From an uncultured Bacteroidota bacterium (GTDB taxonomy: Bacteria > Bacteroidota > Bacteroidia > Chitinophagales > Chitinophagaceae), in contig CAIUZK010000087.1 of assembly GCA_903903635.1 (NCBI GenBank), positions 1-42,542 of the forward strand: a stretch of 42,542 bases of DNA, read 5' to 3'. A program made the translations under genes and the position numbers. A model generated the notes under the pieces. It did no database searches and had not been told where the DNA came from. It worked only from the letters and a program-made list of their open reading frames with translations. Positions 17,582 to 26,066 of this stretch are shown piece after piece (the stretch's first letter is position 1; every line of letters starts with the position of its first letter).

Positions 17582-18394
17582 TTACCACCTGCGTCCAAAC
17601 TGGATGGCAATAAAAAGATCGGCAAAAAAAGCAGTAGCCGGCCGATTAGCCATTAGTTGAACCTGTTGGGAATAATATTCCAGGTTAAAACCTGTTTCAA
17701 CTCCGATCACATCCTTTTTGTTTGCCGAAAAATCGAAATGCACTGAAGATTTATAATGACCTCCTGGAATAATCTTTACTTCACTTAAACCCTTACTAAA
17801 TCCGGCGCTACCCTCTATATAAGCCTGATTAAGGAAATCTACTTTGTTGCCATCTGAATATTTGATAGCATTTGGATCGCTAACCGTATTCAGATAGTAT
17901 GGTTTTAAAAAGCCTACCGACAACCCTAGTGCATTAGCCCAATGAATAGAAACACTGCCCGGATCGGGTTTGCCTACCAACAACCTGCGGTATCCCCAAC
18001 CCAGCTTCAGCGCATAAAGATTATTTATCTTTCCGTAGATATAGGTATTTGTTCCCCCTCCGTTATCACTGGTACTCTTATATTCCTTTGGGTCCTTCTT
18101 TTCAGTTACTTCAATTTGCCAGAAGCGCACATTATGAAACATATCGCTGTGCCTTGGGTCTTTGGCCTTTACCTTACCTATATCAGAAAAAATACTCCAG
18201 CCATCAGTATTCAATCTGAAACCGACACTAAGCTCATGAGATATGGGTTTCGGACCCTTAACCGGCTGGACAATAACTAAAGGATTGGGGTGGCTAACAG
18301 TATCAGTAGAACGCGACTTTACCTGGGCATCCGCATTTGGGCATGTTAACAATAACACCTGAAACGAAAATATTGCTTTAAGTATATGCCTCAT
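17582..18394 (-). CDS. Predicted outer-membrane beta-barrel protein, conserved hypothetical
   Basis: This 270-residue protein has a signal peptide (about residues 1-23, cleavage after CPNADA). The rest is rich in alternating polar and aromatic strands such as ISHELSVGFRLNTDGWSIF, YALKLGWGYRRLL and ADLFIAIQFGRRW. It ends in an aromatic residue, as expected for a beta-barrel recognised by the Bam machinery. No enzyme motif was recognised. It lies upstream of lipA in the same direction, but lipA appears to have its own promoter. A transporter, receptor or structural role cannot be distinguished. The barrel prediction is inference from sequence pattern. Confidence 0.65.
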   Translation of the reverse strand: MRHILKAIFSFQVLLLTCPNADAQVKSRSTDTVSHPNPLVIVQPVKGPKPISHELSVGFRLNTDGWSIFSDIGKVKAKDPRHSDMFHNVRFWQIEVTEKKDPKEYKSTSDNGGGTNTYIYGKINNLYALKLGWGYRRLLVGKPDPGSVSIHWANALGLSVGFLKPYYLNTVSDPNAIKYSDGNKVDFLNQAYIEGSAGFSKGLSEVKIIPGGHYKSSVHFDFSANKKDVIGVETGFNLEYYSQQVQLMANRPATAFFADLFIAIQFGRRW

Positions 18395-18472
18395 ATCTAT
18401 TACAGACTGTAATTTACTAATAATATTTCATTCCTTATTCAACCTGTTTTATGTTTAACAAATTTCCCATCG

Positions 18473-18480
18473 TATTTTTG
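18473..18480 (+). promoter_or_regulatory. Bacteroidota-type -7 element upstream of the OsmC-family gene
   Basis: TATTTTTG fits TAnnTTTG and lies 13 bases before the ATG at 18494, in the 99-base space between divergent genes. Confidence 0.45.
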
Positions 18481-18493
18481 CAAAAACATAACA

Positions 18494-18895
18494 ATGACCT
18501 CAAAAGTTGTTTATAACGGTGACCTGAGAACAACAGCCACTCACCTGCGTTCAGGAAATTCAATAGAAACAGATGCCCCGGTAGACAACCATGGTAAAGG
18601 CGAGCGTTTCTCGCCTACCGACCTGGTAGCTACAGCCCTTGCTTCCTGCATTGTAACCACTATGGCTATTCTTGCTCCATCCATAAATATTATTGGCACT
18701 GAGTGTGAAATTGAAAAGATCATGGTACCCGATCCCCGCCGCATAGGAGAAATCGTGGTTAATATCACCTTCCCGAAAAATGTTCAATATTCTGATCAGG
18801 ATAAAAACAGGCTGATCCACATTGCCAATACCTGCCCGGTTCACCAATCATTGGCTCCGGATTGCAAGCGTACTATTAATTTTATCTGGCCTTAA
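18494..18895 (+). CDS. OsmC/Ohr-family peroxide-defence protein
   Basis: This cytoplasmic OsmC-superfamily protein of 133 residues would reduce organic hydroperoxides through a cysteine pair. The cysteines are C52 (ALASCIVTTM, at the head of the buried helix) and C114 (ANTCPVHQS). ERFSPTDLVATALASC is the family signature. Length and the second cysteine context resemble YhfA-like OsmC proteins more than classic Ohr, so the substrate is uncertain. It is monocistronic with its own promoter box and ends 12 bases from the convergent DUF2851 gene. Confidence 0.85.
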   Translation: MTSKVVYNGDLRTTATHLRSGNSIETDAPVDNHGKGERFSPTDLVATALASCIVTTMAILAPSINIIGTECEIEKIMVPDPRRIGEIVVNITFPKNVQYSDQDKNRLIHIANTCPVHQSLAPDCKRTINFIWP

Positions 18896-18907
18896 TAGGG
18901 GAAATAA

Positions 18908-20176
18908 CTAACTGGATTTGATAATATTCAGACCAATAGTGCATTCCAGGCAACGTTTTGAACTACAGTAGTTGTTGTATAATTGCAGTAACGCCTGCGA
19001 TTGTGCTGCATTGGCGGCATGCCATCCGTTTTCGTCCCATAGCCTGGTAATATTGTTTTTCTCGGCAGGCACTGCTTCAAGCAGTTGCAGCGCCTTTTCC
19101 TGAAGCTTATAGGTATCCTGCCTGGCTGCATACAGAAACTGAATAGGCGCTATGGTATTGATGATGATATTCTCCACCGAGGTTTTACCCAACGACTTTG
19201 GGGTTGCCCTGTCCTGCGCAGCATCAAACTGAAAATGGGTATCCCAATAACTGCTTGCCGTAACTTCCAGCAAGGGCTCCAATTCCTTCACCGAATGGGT
19301 TTCAATAATCTGGGAAAACAGGTGCACCGATTTATGGATCAATGCGGCAAATTGGGCTATCCTTAATGTCGGGAAATTAGCAGGCCGCATTCTCAGGAAT
19401 TTCCAAAGATGCCGTGCAATTGGTTTCAGCTTGTATTTCTTTTTCAGGTAGTCATATTCCCGCTGCAACTCCCGTGGATAATCATCCCTGAAATCATCGT
19501 CCAGCATACCAGCCTGCCCGAAAAGCAATGCCTCTGTCTGCATCAGGCTTTCCCTGTGTTTGGCGGGTATGTTCAATGGCAATGATTGTGCCAGCATGAG
19601 AAAAGGAGTGGCATTTGTCTTGAAACCAAAGTTGGCTGCCATGCGCCAGTAGAGCAGGTTCCGCCAGTCTTCTGCCGAGTTCTCCAATAGCACATTCCAG
19701 TCGCTGAGCTTCATCTCCCATCTTTCGGCCAGGAGCCTGCTCAGCCAGCCCTCCTTGGTAATATCGCGAATGCCCGAATGCAAATTGGCGCAGGGCAATT
19801 TCTCAGGTGTTTGCATGAGCCCCGAATAACGGGCAATAACGCCTTGTGGTATATGGTTTTTAAGCACTACTACCGGAGTATTTCCTGCAGCCCCTTCCAC
19901 ATCATTTTCTAGTACCACATGCAATATCAGGTGCTGGTAGGCCGCATCGTTCTGGTGGCCATGTCTCAGCCAGTCGCTGCTCTTAATATGCAGTTCTACA
20001 TTACCTACCAGCAAAGTATTCCCAATTTTCACTTTGGCTTCCAGAAAATCAGGACCGGCATCCCTGTTCAGTTTGCCACTGTGCACCACCGTCACCGACT
20101 CACCATCAGGGGTTTGCAATCCAAACGGATTGTACAGGCTATATTGCCATATAAATTGAAAGATGGCTTCGTTCAT
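18908..20176 (-). CDS. DUF2851 family protein
   Basis: This 422-residue protein belongs to DUF2851, a family of unknown function common in Bacteroidota. Characteristic parts are the start FQFIWQYSLYNPFGLQT, VVHSGKLNRDAGPDFLEA near residue 35, and GNVELHIKSSDWLRHGH near 60. Cysteines cluster near the C-terminus (CSSKRCLEC). The gene is complete. Upstream, two partial copies of its 5' end (20873-21127 and 21955-22010) alternate with unrelated small genes, so this locus has been rearranged repeatedly while the full-length copy was kept. It converges with the OsmC-family gene. No catalytic motif was recognised. Confidence 0.82.
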   Translation of the reverse strand: MNEAIFQFIWQYSLYNPFGLQTPDGESVTVVHSGKLNRDAGPDFLEAKVKIGNTLLVGNVELHIKSSDWLRHGHQNDAAYQHLILHVVLENDVEGAAGNTPVVVLKNHIPQGVIARYSGLMQTPEKLPCANLHSGIRDITKEGWLSRLLAERWEMKLSDWNVLLENSAEDWRNLLYWRMAANFGFKTNATPFLMLAQSLPLNIPAKHRESLMQTEALLFGQAGMLDDDFRDDYPRELQREYDYLKKKYKLKPIARHLWKFLRMRPANFPTLRIAQFAALIHKSVHLFSQIIETHSVKELEPLLEVTASSYWDTHFQFDAAQDRATPKSLGKTSVENIIINTIAPIQFLYAARQDTYKLQEKALQLLEAVPAEKNNITRLWDENGWHAANAAQSQALLQLYNNYCSSKRCLECTIGLNIIKSS

Positions 20177-20199
20177 TTTTGTTTTTTTAGATAATAAGA

Positions 20200-20217
20200 G
20201 GTTTCATAGTTAAAGTG
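20200..20217 (-). repeat. Inverted copy of the CACTTTAACTATGAAAC repeat
   Basis: The minus strand reads CACTTTAACTATGAAACC, just upstream of the intact DUF2851 start. Matching copies on the plus strand lie at 20838-20850 (TTAACTATGAAAC) and 21906-21922 (full 17 bases). The lipoprotein gene between 20217 and 20838 is therefore bracketed by inverted repeats. Confidence 0.6.
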
Positions 20218-20245
20218 GGTAAAAAAATATCAGTTTTCAACCCCA

Positions 20246-20716
20246 TCATTTAACAAGTACTAATTGAACATTCCCAACTTTCATACCAAAATCAAAAGTA
20301 AAATTGGTTTTCAAATGAAAATCTGCATCAATTTTATTTATTATTTCATTTTGTCCTTTTGGTAGATTTAAAAGTATAATTAGGTGTTTCCTGTTTAACT
20401 CTTTATCTTTTTTTAGTTTGGTATCGAGTATTCCATATACTTCAAAACCATTAAAATTTTTCGCTTTTTTAATTGCTGTTTCAATTAATAATGCATCACC
20501 AATTTTACCAGTAATTGTATTATCCTTTTTAATTTCAATTTCAAATGATACTAAGCCAAAATGTTGCAAATTCTTATCAAGAAACTTACCATTACCAACC
20601 CATTTTCCTATCAAATACTGGTTAGATGAAATTAAATCATTGTTTTGCTGACTTGAACAAGAAATTGTTGATATAATAATTAAAGACATAAATGGGAATA
20701 AAATGAAATTTTTCAT
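20246..20716 (-). CDS. Small predicted lipoprotein of unknown function
   Basis: This lipoprotein of about 156 residues has a signal peptide with hydrophobic core ILFPFMSLIIIS and a lipobox ending at the cysteine of TISCSS, so it should be lipid-anchored. The mature part is short and strand-rich (LIGKWVGNGKFLD, VSFEIEIKKD, FGMKVGNVQLVLVK), resembling small calycin- or lipocalin-like Bacteroidota lipoproteins, but I do not recognise a family. I start at the ATG at 20716; an in-frame ATG at 20737 adds seven residues. It is AT-rich compared with the flanking DUF2851 sequences and lies between an inverted-repeat pair, suggesting acquisition as a cassette. Confidence 0.6.
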   Translation of the reverse strand: MKNFILFPFMSLIIISTISCSSQQNNDLISSNQYLIGKWVGNGKFLDKNLQHFGLVSFEIEIKKDNTITGKIGDALLIETAIKKAKNFNGFEVYGILDTKLKKDKELNRKHLIILLNLPKGQNEIINKIDADFHLKTNFTFDFGMKVGNVQLVLVK

Positions 20717-20837
20717 ATTTATATGTTTTATATTCATAAATATAGTTTGTTTTGGAAAACTAAGTTATGATTAAAGTCATCACAACATAAGTCTTGATAT
20801 TATATAATTGAAGCAAGGCTGTTTTATTAGACATACC

Positions 20838-20872
20838 TTAACTATGAAACATCATATTCAAGTACTCCATAA
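20838..20872 (+). repeat. Direct repeat preceding the second DUF2851 fragment
   Basis: About 35 bases starting TTAACTATGAAACATCAT and ending ACTCCATAAAA immediately adjoin the DUF2851 5' fragment. The same block, with few changes, adjoins the third fragment at 21910-21946. The intact gene has only the first 17 bases of it, in inverse orientation at 20200-20217. Confidence 0.65.
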
Positions 20873-21125
20873 AATATCAGGTGCTGGTAGGCAGCATCGT
20901 TCTGGTGTCCAAGTCTCAGCCGGTTGCTGCTTTAATATGGGGTTATACATTACCTGTTAATAAAGAATTACCTATTTTTACTTTTGCTTCCGGAAAATCA
21001 GGACCGACATCCCTGTTCAGTTTGCCACTGTGCACCACCGTCACAGACTCACCATCAGGGGTTTGCAATCCAAATGGATTATACAGGCTATATTGCCATA
21101 TAAATTGAAAGAGGGCTTCGTTCAT
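20873..21125 (-). pseudogene. Partial duplicate of the DUF2851 gene 5' end
   Basis: These bases match 19923-20178 of the intact DUF2851 gene closely. By eye, most bases agree, and the first 60 codons encode nearly the same peptide (FQFIWQYSLYNPFGLQT, then VVHSGKLNRDVGPDF). The copy begins at the start codon. It carries a one-base deletion (CTGCTTTAATATG where the gene has CTGCTCTTAATATG) that shifts the frame, and it stops abruptly after about 85 codons. It cannot make a DUF2851 protein. The left edge joins the TTAACTATGAAAC direct repeat. Confidence 0.85.
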
Positions 21126-21320
21126 TTATCAAATGTAAAAAGTATAGTCATAAAAATACTTCCATTTTCTAAATAGTAAATACATCTTATAAATATGCGA
21201 TAAAATAAATCTGGCAGCTATCTTTTATAAATATTATTGAGTTATTCAGCTAAAATGTAGATGGTGTGCGGGTTGTCGCAACTTTTCTGATTTATACAAC
21301 TCAATAAGAATTCGAGATCG
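21126..21320. other. AT-rich spacer without recognisable gene
   Basis: This stretch separates the DUF2851 fragment from the next small gene. I see no coding frame, repeat or terminator in it. Confidence 0.4.
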
Positions 21321-21872
21321 TTATTTGTTTATGGGTTCCCATTTTCCTTTCGTAAAAAATACATTACCAAATTTAGGAGATTTAAAAACATAATAAAAAG
21401 TCCCACCTTTTCTGTAAAGCGTAGGCCAATCTTCGATAATGTGATGCCTTGGAGTATCAACATGTAAAACAATCCTTGGTCTATTATCAAATTCAAGAAA
21501 ATTCACTGTTCCATCATTGGTTTTTATGATCTTGTCTTTCTCGGTCTGATAGAATATAAATTTGTTTTGCTTTGTTATTTCAAATCTAAAATGGTCGTAC
21601 TGCCAATCTGCTTGTTTACCGGGAAATTTTGTTCTATCGATAATGTATGTTCCATAAATGTCTTCCCTTTTAACCTCTTTTTTTCCACTAAGCAAACGAG
21701 TAGAAGCTGCTAAAAAAATAAGTCCAACTATTCCAAGCCATATAAATCCAAGTGTGATTCCGAAAACCTTCTTTCTTGTAATTAGCCATATTATCAAAAG
21801 GACTCCGGTTAATGGAACCAATACTAAGGCGAACAATAAATTAAATCCAAACCCCATTTTCGAAATATTCAA
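21321..21872 (-). CDS. Small membrane protein of unknown function
   Basis: The 183 residues contain two N-terminal membrane helices (about 10-31 and 37-57) and then a soluble domain of about 120 residues, rich in aromatic and charged residues. Examples are DIYGTYIIDRTKFPG, QYDHFRFEITKQNKFIFY and KSPKFGNVFFTKGKW. I do not recognise the family; similar small two-helix proteins occur as single accessory genes in Bacteroidota. An internal ATG at 21857 is an alternative start. It sits between two partial DUF2851 copies, so it looks like the cargo of a second cassette in this rearranged locus. Confidence 0.6.
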   Translation of the reverse strand: MNISKMGFGFNLLFALVLVPLTGVLLIIWLITRKKVFGITLGFIWLGIVGLIFLAASTRLLSGKKEVKREDIYGTYIIDRTKFPGKQADWQYDHFRFEITKQNKFIFYQTEKDKIIKTNDGTVNFLEFDNRPRIVLHVDTPRHHIIEDWPTLYRKGGTFYYVFKSPKFGNVFFTKGKWEPINK

Positions 21873-21905
21873 TTTCCTACCTAAATAAACAAAATCACCT
21901 TAACT

Positions 21906-21946
21906 CACTTTAACTATGAAACATCATTTTTAAGTACTCCATAAAA
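21906..21946 (+). repeat. Direct repeat preceding the third DUF2851 fragment
   Basis: CACTTTAACTATGAAAC, then ATCATTTTTAAGTACTCC and ATAAAA, nearly repeats the block at 20838-20872. Each block stands just left of a DUF2851 fragment. Confidence 0.65.
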
Positions 21947-21954
21947 AGCTGATA

Positions 21955-22010
21955 AGGGGCATCCTTCTGGTGTCCATATCTCAGCCAGTTGCTGCTTTAA
22001 ATATGCAGTT
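21955..22010 (-). pseudogene. Short third copy of a DUF2851 internal segment
   Basis: About 56 bases (GCATCCTTCTGG through ATATGCAGTT) match 19944-20001 of the intact DUF2851 gene with a handful of differences. It also has the shortened CTGCTTTAA run seen in the second copy, so copies two and three probably share an ancestor. The match stops at the remnant of an antitoxin-like gene. Confidence 0.75.
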
Positions 22011-22165
22011 ATGTATTCTGTTCTGGTGAAACAGAATTATGATCGAGTTCATTTCGCTCATTTGATTTAACAAGTGCATAAACCATCCTGAGTATTTTTT
22101 TCATCAGCATTATCAAGGTTTTCGATAACTTCTTCCTTTAGTGCTTGCAATTTGGCATCACTCAT
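22009..22165 (-). pseudogene. Frameshifted antitoxin-like small gene
   Basis: From the ATG at 22165 the frame reads SDAKLQALKEEVIENLDNAD and then meets a run of seven A residues. Continuing in frame gives a stop soon after. Dropping one base instead restores LRMVYALVKSNERNELDHN and a stop at 22009-22011. The helical, charged make-up and the EK-LRMVYALVK pattern resemble small addiction-module antitoxins of Bacteroidota. No toxin gene lies downstream; that position is taken by the third DUF2851 fragment. From 22166 to 22341 I see nothing else. Confidence 0.5.
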
Positions 22166-22341
22166 ACATCCAGGATTTATTACAAATTTAATTGAATATA
22201 TTCAAAACACCCATTTGCTTTCACTGGAAATAACCAATGTATTTATCGCATAAGCCCACAATACAACTGTATTTATCCACACCCCATTCACACTCTACAC
22301 GCCTAATCTGTAATCCTTTCCTCGGGCTTGCTATTTTTCAT

Positions 22342-22349
22342 TAGGTTTG
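22342..22349 (+). promoter_or_regulatory. -7 element immediately before mutS (leaderless candidate)
   Basis: TAGGTTTG fits TAnnTTTG and ends 4 bases before the GTG start of mutS, the same spacing as at lipA. Confidence 0.4.
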
Positions 22350-22353
22350 TAGG

Positions 22354-24972
22354 GTGGCAAAGGAAAAGATCGCGGAAACCCCGCTCATGAAGCAACATAA
22401 GGATATTAAGAACAAATATCCTGATGCAGTGCTGCTATTTCGTGTAGGCGATTTTTACGAAACCTTTGGCGAAGATGCCCACGTTGCTTCACGTGTTTTA
22501 GGTATTACCCTTACCAAGCGTTCCAATGGTTCAGCCTCATCTGTAGACCTTGCCGGGTTCCCATATCATTCGCTGGATACTTATCTGCATAAGCTTGTTA
22601 AAGCCGGCTATAGGGTGGCTATTTGCGACCAGCTTGAGGATCCTAAACTTACCAAGGGTATCGTAAAGCGCGGTGTTACTGAACTGGTAACACCAGGCGT
22701 TGCTACCAGCGATAAACTGCTGGAGAACAGGACCAATAATTTCCTTGCTGCCCTGCACCTGGGTGAACATATTTGCGGCATAGCCTTTCTAGATATTACT
22801 ACCGGCGAGTTTTATGCAGCCGAAGGAAATATGGAATATATGGATAAGCTGATGCAGAGTTTTCAGCCTTCCGAGGTCATACTTTCCAAATCTCAGATCA
22901 AACGTTTTAAAGAACAGTTTGACACCAAGGTGTATACATTTCAGCTTGACGAATGGGTGTTTCGTGAGCAGTATTGCTATGACCTGATGCTGCAGCATTT
23001 TCAGACCCAGTCGCTGAAAGGCTTTGGCATTGAAGACCTGAAATCGGCTACCATAGCTTGTGGCGTGGCGCTGCATTATCTTAAAGATACCGAGCACGCC
23101 AATCTGCAGCATATCAATACCCTGCAGCGCATTGTTGCCACCGACTTCCTGTGGATGGACCGTTTTACCATCCGCAATCTGGAGCTGGTGCACAGCAGCT
23201 ATGAGCAGGGCACAAATTTATTGCAGGCCATAGACCATACCCATACGCCAATGGGCGCAAGGCTTATGAAACGTTGGCTGATCTTCCCGTTGTTCGACAT
23301 AAACCGCATAGAAGCCCGGCTTGACCTGGTGAGCCATTTTATACTGGCACAAGACCTCAACCATTCACTCACTCATCTGGTAAAACAGATTGGCGATGTG
23401 GAAAGGCTGATTGGTAAAATACCACTCAAGAAGATCAATCCGCGCGAGGTGTTGCAGTTGGCACGCAGCCTTAAGTTTATGGGCGAAATGAAAGAACTAT
23501 GCGCCTCAGCCGAGGATGCCGCCTTACGCCGCATAGTAGAGCCATTGCAACCGCTGGATGATTTGCGCGAGCGTATTCTTAAGTCTATAGTCGATGAACC
23601 TCCTGCTCTGGTCAACAAGGGCGGAATGATGCGTGAGGGCCTGAATGAAGAACTGGACCATCTGCGCACCATATCCCGCAGCGGCAAAGACTATCTGCTC
23701 AAAATACAGCAGGAGGAAAGCCAGCGCACCGGAATTTCATCGCTCAAAATATCTTACAACAATGTGTTTGGGTACTACCTCGAAGTAACCCATGCACACA
23801 AAGACAAAGTACCTCCCGACTGGATCCGCAAACAAACCCTGACCAATGCAGAGCGGTATATAACACCCGAACTGAAGGAATATGAAGAGAAGATACTGGG
23901 TGCTGAGGATAAGATACTGACCATTGAAATAGAGCTGTACCAGCAATTACTGGTAAGCATCGAGCCCTATATCTCCCCTATCCAGAACAATGCCCATATT
24001 ACAGCCCAACTGGACTGCCTGCTTTGCTTTGCCAATAATGCACATCGCTACAATTACCACCGCCCCACATTGGTAAACGATCCGATCCTCGAAATCAAAG
24101 AAGGCCGCCACCCGGTAATTGAACAGCAATTGCCGCCGGGCGAAAGCTACATTGCGAACGACATTAACCTCGATAAGAAAGAACAGCAGATCATTATACT
24201 TACCGGCCCCAATATGAGTGGTAAGTCGGCACTGCTGCGCCAGACAGCCATTATTACGCTTATGGCACACATGGGCAGCTTTGTACCGGCCGATGAAGCC
24301 ACCATCGGGCTGACAGATAAGATATTTACCCGCGTAGGCGCATCCGACAACCTGAGTGGTGGCGAAAGTACCTTTATGGTTGAGATGAACGAAACAGCCA
24401 GTATCATCAACAACATCAGCGAACGCAGCCTGGTACTGCTCGATGAGATAGGCCGCGGCACCAGCACCTACGATGGCATATCGCTGGCATGGAGCATTGT
24501 AGAGCACCTGCACAACAGCCCGGCAAAACCCAAGACCTTATTTGCCACCCACTACCACGAGCTCAACGAACTGGAACACCAGTTGCCCAGGGTGCGCAAT
24601 TACCACATTACGCATAAAGAAACCGGCAACAAGGTCATCTTCCTGCGCAAGCTGGCAACTGGCGGCAGCCGACACAGCTTTGGTATACAGGTAGCTCGCA
24701 TGGCTGGCATGCCTGTGAAACTGCTAGACCGGGCCAATGAGATACTGACCCAACTGGAAGAGAAACATGCCGCCACAGGAGATACGCTGCAGAAAGTAAA
24801 AAATATAAAGCCCGCCCCCAACTACCAGTTGAACATCTTCGACGGCGTTACCGATGATATGCGCCGCATACAGCAGTTGCTCGATGATACCGATATCAAT
24901 ACACTTACCCCTGTAGAAGCGCTCCTGAAGCTGAACGAAATGAAAGGGATCGTGAAACAGTATAGGAAGTAA
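22354..24972 (+). CDS. mutS: DNA mismatch repair ATPase MutS
   Basis: MutS recognises mismatches and small loops and recruits MutL. The 872 residues match bacterial MutS1. The mismatch-recognition F-x-E is F34-Y-E36 in GDFYETFG. The connector, lever and clamp regions follow. The ATPase has Walker A GPNMSGKS (618-625), Walker B LLDEIGRG (D697-E698), and ATHYHEL after it. A C-terminal helix-turn-helix and short tail are present. The start is GTG at 22354; homologues also begin a few residues before the TPLMKQ(H/Y) segment, and no ATG is available. GC content is higher than in the preceding cassette region. It stands alone, with the cassette region leftward and a dead transposase rightward. Confidence 0.97.
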   Translation: MAKEKIAETPLMKQHKDIKNKYPDAVLLFRVGDFYETFGEDAHVASRVLGITLTKRSNGSASSVDLAGFPYHSLDTYLHKLVKAGYRVAICDQLEDPKLTKGIVKRGVTELVTPGVATSDKLLENRTNNFLAALHLGEHICGIAFLDITTGEFYAAEGNMEYMDKLMQSFQPSEVILSKSQIKRFKEQFDTKVYTFQLDEWVFREQYCYDLMLQHFQTQSLKGFGIEDLKSATIACGVALHYLKDTEHANLQHINTLQRIVATDFLWMDRFTIRNLELVHSSYEQGTNLLQAIDHTHTPMGARLMKRWLIFPLFDINRIEARLDLVSHFILAQDLNHSLTHLVKQIGDVERLIGKIPLKKINPREVLQLARSLKFMGEMKELCASAEDAALRRIVEPLQPLDDLRERILKSIVDEPPALVNKGGMMREGLNEELDHLRTISRSGKDYLLKIQQEESQRTGISSLKISYNNVFGYYLEVTHAHKDKVPPDWIRKQTLTNAERYITPELKEYEEKILGAEDKILTIEIELYQQLLVSIEPYISPIQNNAHITAQLDCLLCFANNAHRYNYHRPTLVNDPILEIKEGRHPVIEQQLPPGESYIANDINLDKKEQQIIILTGPNMSGKSALLRQTAIITLMAHMGSFVPADEATIGLTDKIFTRVGASDNLSGGESTFMVEMNETASIINNISERSLVLLDEIGRGTSTYDGISLAWSIVEHLHNSPAKPKTLFATHYHELNELEHQLPRVRNYHITHKETGNKVIFLRKLATGGSRHSFGIQVARMAGMPVKLLDRANEILTQLEEKHAATGDTLQKVKNIKPAPNYQLNIFDGVTDDMRRIQQLLDDTDINTLTPVEALLKLNEMKGIVKQYRK

Positions 24973-25208
24973 TGGCGAATATGCCCGGCATTACTTCCAT
25001 GCCATCCAAATGAGCCCTCACCTCCGCAAAAAACCGGAACTGGTTAAGGATGATATGATTGAGGTATTGTGCATATCACTATTTCGTTATAAACGCACTG
25101 CCGGGGCATCCGATTTTCAAACGCAAGAGAGGCCCTCCCCACCCTACGTTGCCGACAACTTCTTTCAGGCATTCATTACGCTGGCATCTTTGAGGTGTAT
25201 ATTGAGGG
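24973..25208. other. Spacer between mutS and the transposase remnant
   Basis: A plus-strand open frame of about 70 codons from 25010 shows no family resemblance and probably is not a gene. It may include the decayed 5' part of the insertion element, but I cannot align it to one. Confidence 0.3.
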
Positions 25209-26000
25209 ATGCCCCCCCATAAGCCAATAGAAATAACAGATAATAAGCATCAGCCCATTACGCTTCAAAAGGTATCGGACGAAGGTTGCAGCGATACGTA
25301 CCTACATGTACTTAGCAAAGCCAAAGAACTAAAGGAAACAGGTATGAAAACCCGTTTTACAGATCGCTATGAACAAGGGCTGCAACAAATAAAAGATAGC
25401 CTGGGTAAGAAAAGCGGGATAAAAAAACTACCCCTGGTGTCGGAACGTATAGGACGGCTAAAAGCAAAATACTCAAGCACACACAGGTATTACGACATAC
25501 AACTCAAAACCGATATTAATGGCAATGTCAGCGAAATGACATAGGTTCAAAAGAAGGTGGAAAGCAAAGATGGTATGTACCTGCTTCGTACCAACCTCAA
25601 TGAAAAAGAGGAACAGACCCAATGGAAAATATACAATACAATAAGAGAGATAGAATATACCTTCCGTGTATTAAAAACAGGTCTCGACCTGCGCCCCATT
25701 TATCACAAAACCGATGTAGCATCTATGGCGCACCTGCATTTGGGGCTATTGGCATACTGGGTAGTCAATACGATCCGCTAACAGTTAAAACAGAAGGGGA
25801 TCAATAATGAGTGGAACGATATTGTACGAATCATGAACACACAAAAAATGGTAACAACAACCATGCAAAATAACCGCAATGAACAAATTTGCATCCGCCA
25901 ATGTTCTGAACCGGAAGAAAACGTACAAGCAATTTATAAAGCTATGAATTACAAACAAATCCCATTTAGTAAAAGAAAATTTGTAGTCCCCCCAGCGTGA
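25209..26000 (+). pseudogene. IS1634-type transposase remnant, 5'-truncated with two nonsense codons
   Basis: One frame carries about 261 codons of the C-terminal half of a DDE transposase. Recognisable parts are SERIGRLKAKYSSTHRYYDI, DGMYLLRTN, and the catalytic-glutamate block REIEYTFRVLKTGLDLRP followed by IYHKTD. These are typical of the IS1634 branch of the IS4-like elements. A TAG at 25542-25544 and a TAA at 25779-25781 interrupt it in the same frame. The final stop is at 25998-26000. Full-length relatives are roughly twice this size, so the N-terminal half with the first catalytic aspartates is missing. No intact terminal inverted repeats were found. It is inactive. Confidence 0.85.
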
Positions 26001-26066
26001 TTTTGAAAATCGCAACTCATTGATAATAACATACTTTTATCCTGAAACGCTGCAATGTGGGTTAAT

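Noticed and set aside
23373-24513. Several frames antisense to mutS
   Set aside because: They are shadows of the mutS reading frame with no start context or family similarity.
25010-25222. 70-codon frame between mutS and the transposase remnant
   Set aside because: No family resemblance, and it ends inside the transposase remnant in another frame.
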